A DNA stretch of 64,000 nucleotides from contig CADCXC010000010.1 of the NCBI GenBank assembly GCA_902806595.1, positions 2,108,001 to 2,172,000 on the forward strand. Reading direction: 5' to 3'. The position numbers and the translations under genes were made by a program. Shown piece by piece: positions 61,274 to 64,000 of this stretch. The notes below the pieces were generated by a model. It did no database searches, was not told where the DNA came from, and was given only the letters and a program-made list of their open reading frames with translations. Positions within the stretch are counted from its first letter, which is position 1, and the number at the start of each line of letters is the position of its first letter. The stretch comes from Pyrenopolyporus hunteri (taxonomy: Eukaryota > Ascomycota > Sordariomycetes > Xylariales > Hypoxylaceae).

Positions 61274-61450
61274 CGATTATTATAATTCGATGTAATTAAT
61301 TTAATTTTTTTAAGTAATCGATATTAAAGTTTCGATCGAATATATCGTCGAAACTTATATATAAAATTACGGTTTAGTTTTTTTTTTTTTTTTTTTTATA
61401 ATATTAATAAAATTTAATTTTTAATTTTTAATATTACGAATCGTATTAAC
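61274..61450 (-). repeat. Right terminal inverted repeat of DNA-transposon relic
   Basis: Reverse-complement partner of 57906-58076. It contains the inner arm (gaaacttatatataaaatta), a long T run beginning at 61378 and the outer part with attttatttttaattt-like sequence ending near ttacgaatcgtattaac. Confidence 0.7.
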
Positions 61451-64000
61451 GATTTTCCATTTTATAAATCGATATTATTTATTTAAAATATTTCGATATT
61501 GAAAATAAAATCGATAATTAAATTATTTAATTTTATTAATAATAAATATATTTTATTTTATTTTAAAAAAATAATTAATAATCGTAATATATATAAAAAT
61601 AAATATTAAATATTTAAAATTTTTCGTATCGACGTTATATTCGAAATAAAATCGACGTTTAATTTTTCGATTAATTTCGAATAATTTTTAAGGAATAAAT
61701 ATAATATATAAAAGGTTTTAAACGTTATTAAATTTATATAATCGTATCGATTTTTTTTTTTAACGAATAGTTAAATTATTAACGTTTAATTTTTAATATT
61801 TAATATATGTAGGTATTTTAATAAAAGGTTTAATAATATATCGATATTAATTTTTTATAGCGATTTTTTTTAAATTATATTACGAAAAATTATCGTTTTA
61901 TTTTAAAAAATTACGAATTAAAAATATACGATAAAATTATTAAGTTTAATATTAATAAATAATATTTAAATATACGATTAATTTAAATTATTAAACCGTC
62001 GATTAATAAATTTTATACTTTTAAATAATAAAAAAAAATAATAAAAATAATAAAAAAAATAACGTATAATTATTATATAATATTATAAATAAAATTTTTT
62101 TTAAATTTAATAAAAAAAATAATTATAATCGAATATATATTAATTTATAAATAAAAATAAACCGTCGAAATAAATACGAATATATAGTTAATAAATTATT
62201 TTATTATATTATTAATTATATATTTATATTTAACGATTTATTTTTATTTATAAATATTTTTTATTATTTTTTTTTATTTTTATTTAAAATTATTTTATAT
62301 AATTAAAGTAAAATAAATGTTATCGATATATTATTATTTAATATTTAATTTTAAACGACGAAGTTTATTATTTTAATCGAATTTTTAGAAAATTAAGTTT
62401 TTATTTTTTTATTTTTTCGATTAATATATTTATTTTATTATTTAATTCGTTAAAGTACGGGTTATTTAACGAAATATCGAATGTTAAAAAAAGATTTATA
62501 CGCGATATCGACGTTAAAATTAATAACGACGTTAATAACGAAGGGATAAAATATATACGCGTATATATATATTCGATAAAACGAGCGGTAAAATGGTTAA
62601 TACGGTCGTTAAATTTAAAAATAGACGATAAAAATACTTTTTAATTACCGTTAAATTTAAATAAACGAAAACGAATAATCGTTTACGAAAATTTTATTAA
62701 TTTTAATTATTAAATTTAAATTCGTTCGATCGTTAATTTTTTACATTAAATATAAAATATTTATTTTTTATTCGATATAATTTTTTATATTTTTTTTTAT
62801 TTAAACGGGTTTTTAATATAATTTTTTCGACGTTCGTAAATACGATTTTAAACGAAATTTACGTACGATTTAATTAAATTATTTCGAAAATAAAACGGCG
62901 AAAATTAAATGTTTTTTATATTTTTAATAATTTAAAGGTATTTTTTTAATTAGTTTCGTTAATAAAAGGAATTAATAATATCGAAAAAATAACTATTAAA
63001 TATTATAACTTTTTTTTTTTTTTTTTTTTTATAATTAAAAAAATATCTATTTTTTTTAATGGTTATTTTTATTTATTATAATATAATCGTTTAATTTTAT
63101 AGGTTTATAATTTAATAAATTATAAACGATATAACGAAAATTAAATAAAATTCGTAAATAATAATAAAGTTATTATATAAATATAATATAATAATTATTT
63201 TATTAATTTATAAAAATAATTTATTCGAATTTATAAAAGGGTTTAAATACGTATAAATGTTGCGGTTAAAAATTTCGTATACGTATTTTAAATTTTATAT
63301 AATAAAAATTATAATAATATTTAAATTATATTATAATATTATATATTAATATTTATACCTTTAAAATAAATCGTTTAAATCTATTATATTTTAATAAGTA
63401 AATTAATGTATTATATTTATATATTTTTAAAATTGAAATAATTTTTATAATGAAAATAAATAAAGGAAGTTTTAATTATATATATATTATATTTTATTAA
63501 TTTAAATATATTATATTTAAGATTTTATAATGATTTATTTTTTTAATTTAATACGTTTATTAATGGAATTTATGGTATTTTTTTACGTTAAATTATATAT
63601 TATATATTATTTATAATCGCGGAATTTTTAGTTGTAATATGTATTTTTTTTTTTTTTAAATTTTAAATATATTTCTAAAAAAAAAAAAATTAAAAAATAA
63701 AAATAAAAATAAAAATAAACGTGTTTATTATTATAATAAATATAGTTTTAAAATAATGATTTTAAATTTTTTTAATATATATATATATATAATTCGAATT
63801 TAATATTCGTATTTTAATAATATATATAATAATTATATACGATTCGACGTTTTAAATATTATTTATTATTAATAATTTTTTTTATAAAATTTAAATTTAA
63901 ATAAATATTTAAATTTATTTATTAATTTTTTTAATATCGTAATTTAATGGTATAATATTACGTAAGTAAGTTTTTATTTTTATAATTAATTAATTCGTAA

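Larger units (their letters stand above)
57906..61450. mobile_element. RIP-degraded DNA transposon with ~170-bp TIRs (~3.5 kb)
   Basis: Defined only by the inverted repeats at its two ends. No transposase reading frame or catalytic motif survives mutation, so the superfamily is unknown. The size and long TIRs would fit a cut-and-paste element. An additional copy of the inner arm directly outside the left end indicates nesting or a second copy. Confidence 0.55.
57201..64000. repeat. Second RIP-degraded AT-rich island
   Basis: From about 57240 to the right edge the DNA is extremely AT-rich, stops occur in every frame, and most cytosines that remain are in CpG; the CA and TG dinucleotides are almost absent. 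No gene is readable. A long-TIR transposon relic lies inside it (57906-61450). The remainder (61450-64000) contains only homopolymer runs and AT repeats as far as I can see. The island continues beyond the window. Confidence 0.8.

Overview
The window looks like nuclear DNA of a filamentous ascomycete (Pezizomycotina, probably Sordariomycetes; genus not determinable). The evidence is short spliceosomal introns (about 50-140 nt, GTAAGT/GTGAGT-type donors, CTAAC-like branch sites), a fungal highly reducing polyketide synthase, fungal-only protein families, and two very AT-rich islands with the signature of RIP (repeat-induced point mutation).

Layout. 1-1009: 5' part of a DUF1776 gene on the minus strand, running off the left edge. 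3.2-4.1 kb: F-box-like hypothetical protein. 4.7-24.7 kb: a candidate secondary-metabolite locus with an MFS transporter (6331-4718), a 12-exon HR-PKS (16372-8032, KS-AT-DH-MT-ER-KR-ACP, about 2566 aa, no thioesterase), a fungal rhodopsin-domain membrane protein (22434-20986) and an FSH1/LovG-type serine hydrolase (23813-24681). A 395-bp TA-flanked MITE lies between transporter and PKS. 24.7-30.7 kb has no intact gene. 30.8-33.2 kb: a calcineurin-like phosphoesterase and two broken genes. 33.2-39.8 kb: RIP island holding an LTR-retrotransposon relic. 40.4-56.2 kb: a nucleotidyltransferase-like protein, two secreted proteins, a glyoxalase-fold protein, an isochorismatase-like hydrolase, pyrroline-5-carboxylate reductase and a secreted PL26-type rhamnogalacturonan exolyase. 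57.2-64.0 kb: a second RIP island with a long-TIR DNA-transposon relic, running off the right edge.

How genes may work together. The PKS has every reductive domain plus a C-methyltransferase but no release domain. The nearby FSH1 hydrolase belongs to the family of LovG, which releases product from LovB, so it could be the offloading enzyme, with the MFS protein exporting product. No P450, FAD oxidase or pathway transcription factor was seen, so the product may be little modified or the tailoring genes may lie elsewhere. The other genes look like ordinary metabolism or secreted factors.

Exon boundaries were derived by hand from splice consensus and reading-frame continuity. No database search was possible, so family calls rest on recognised motifs.
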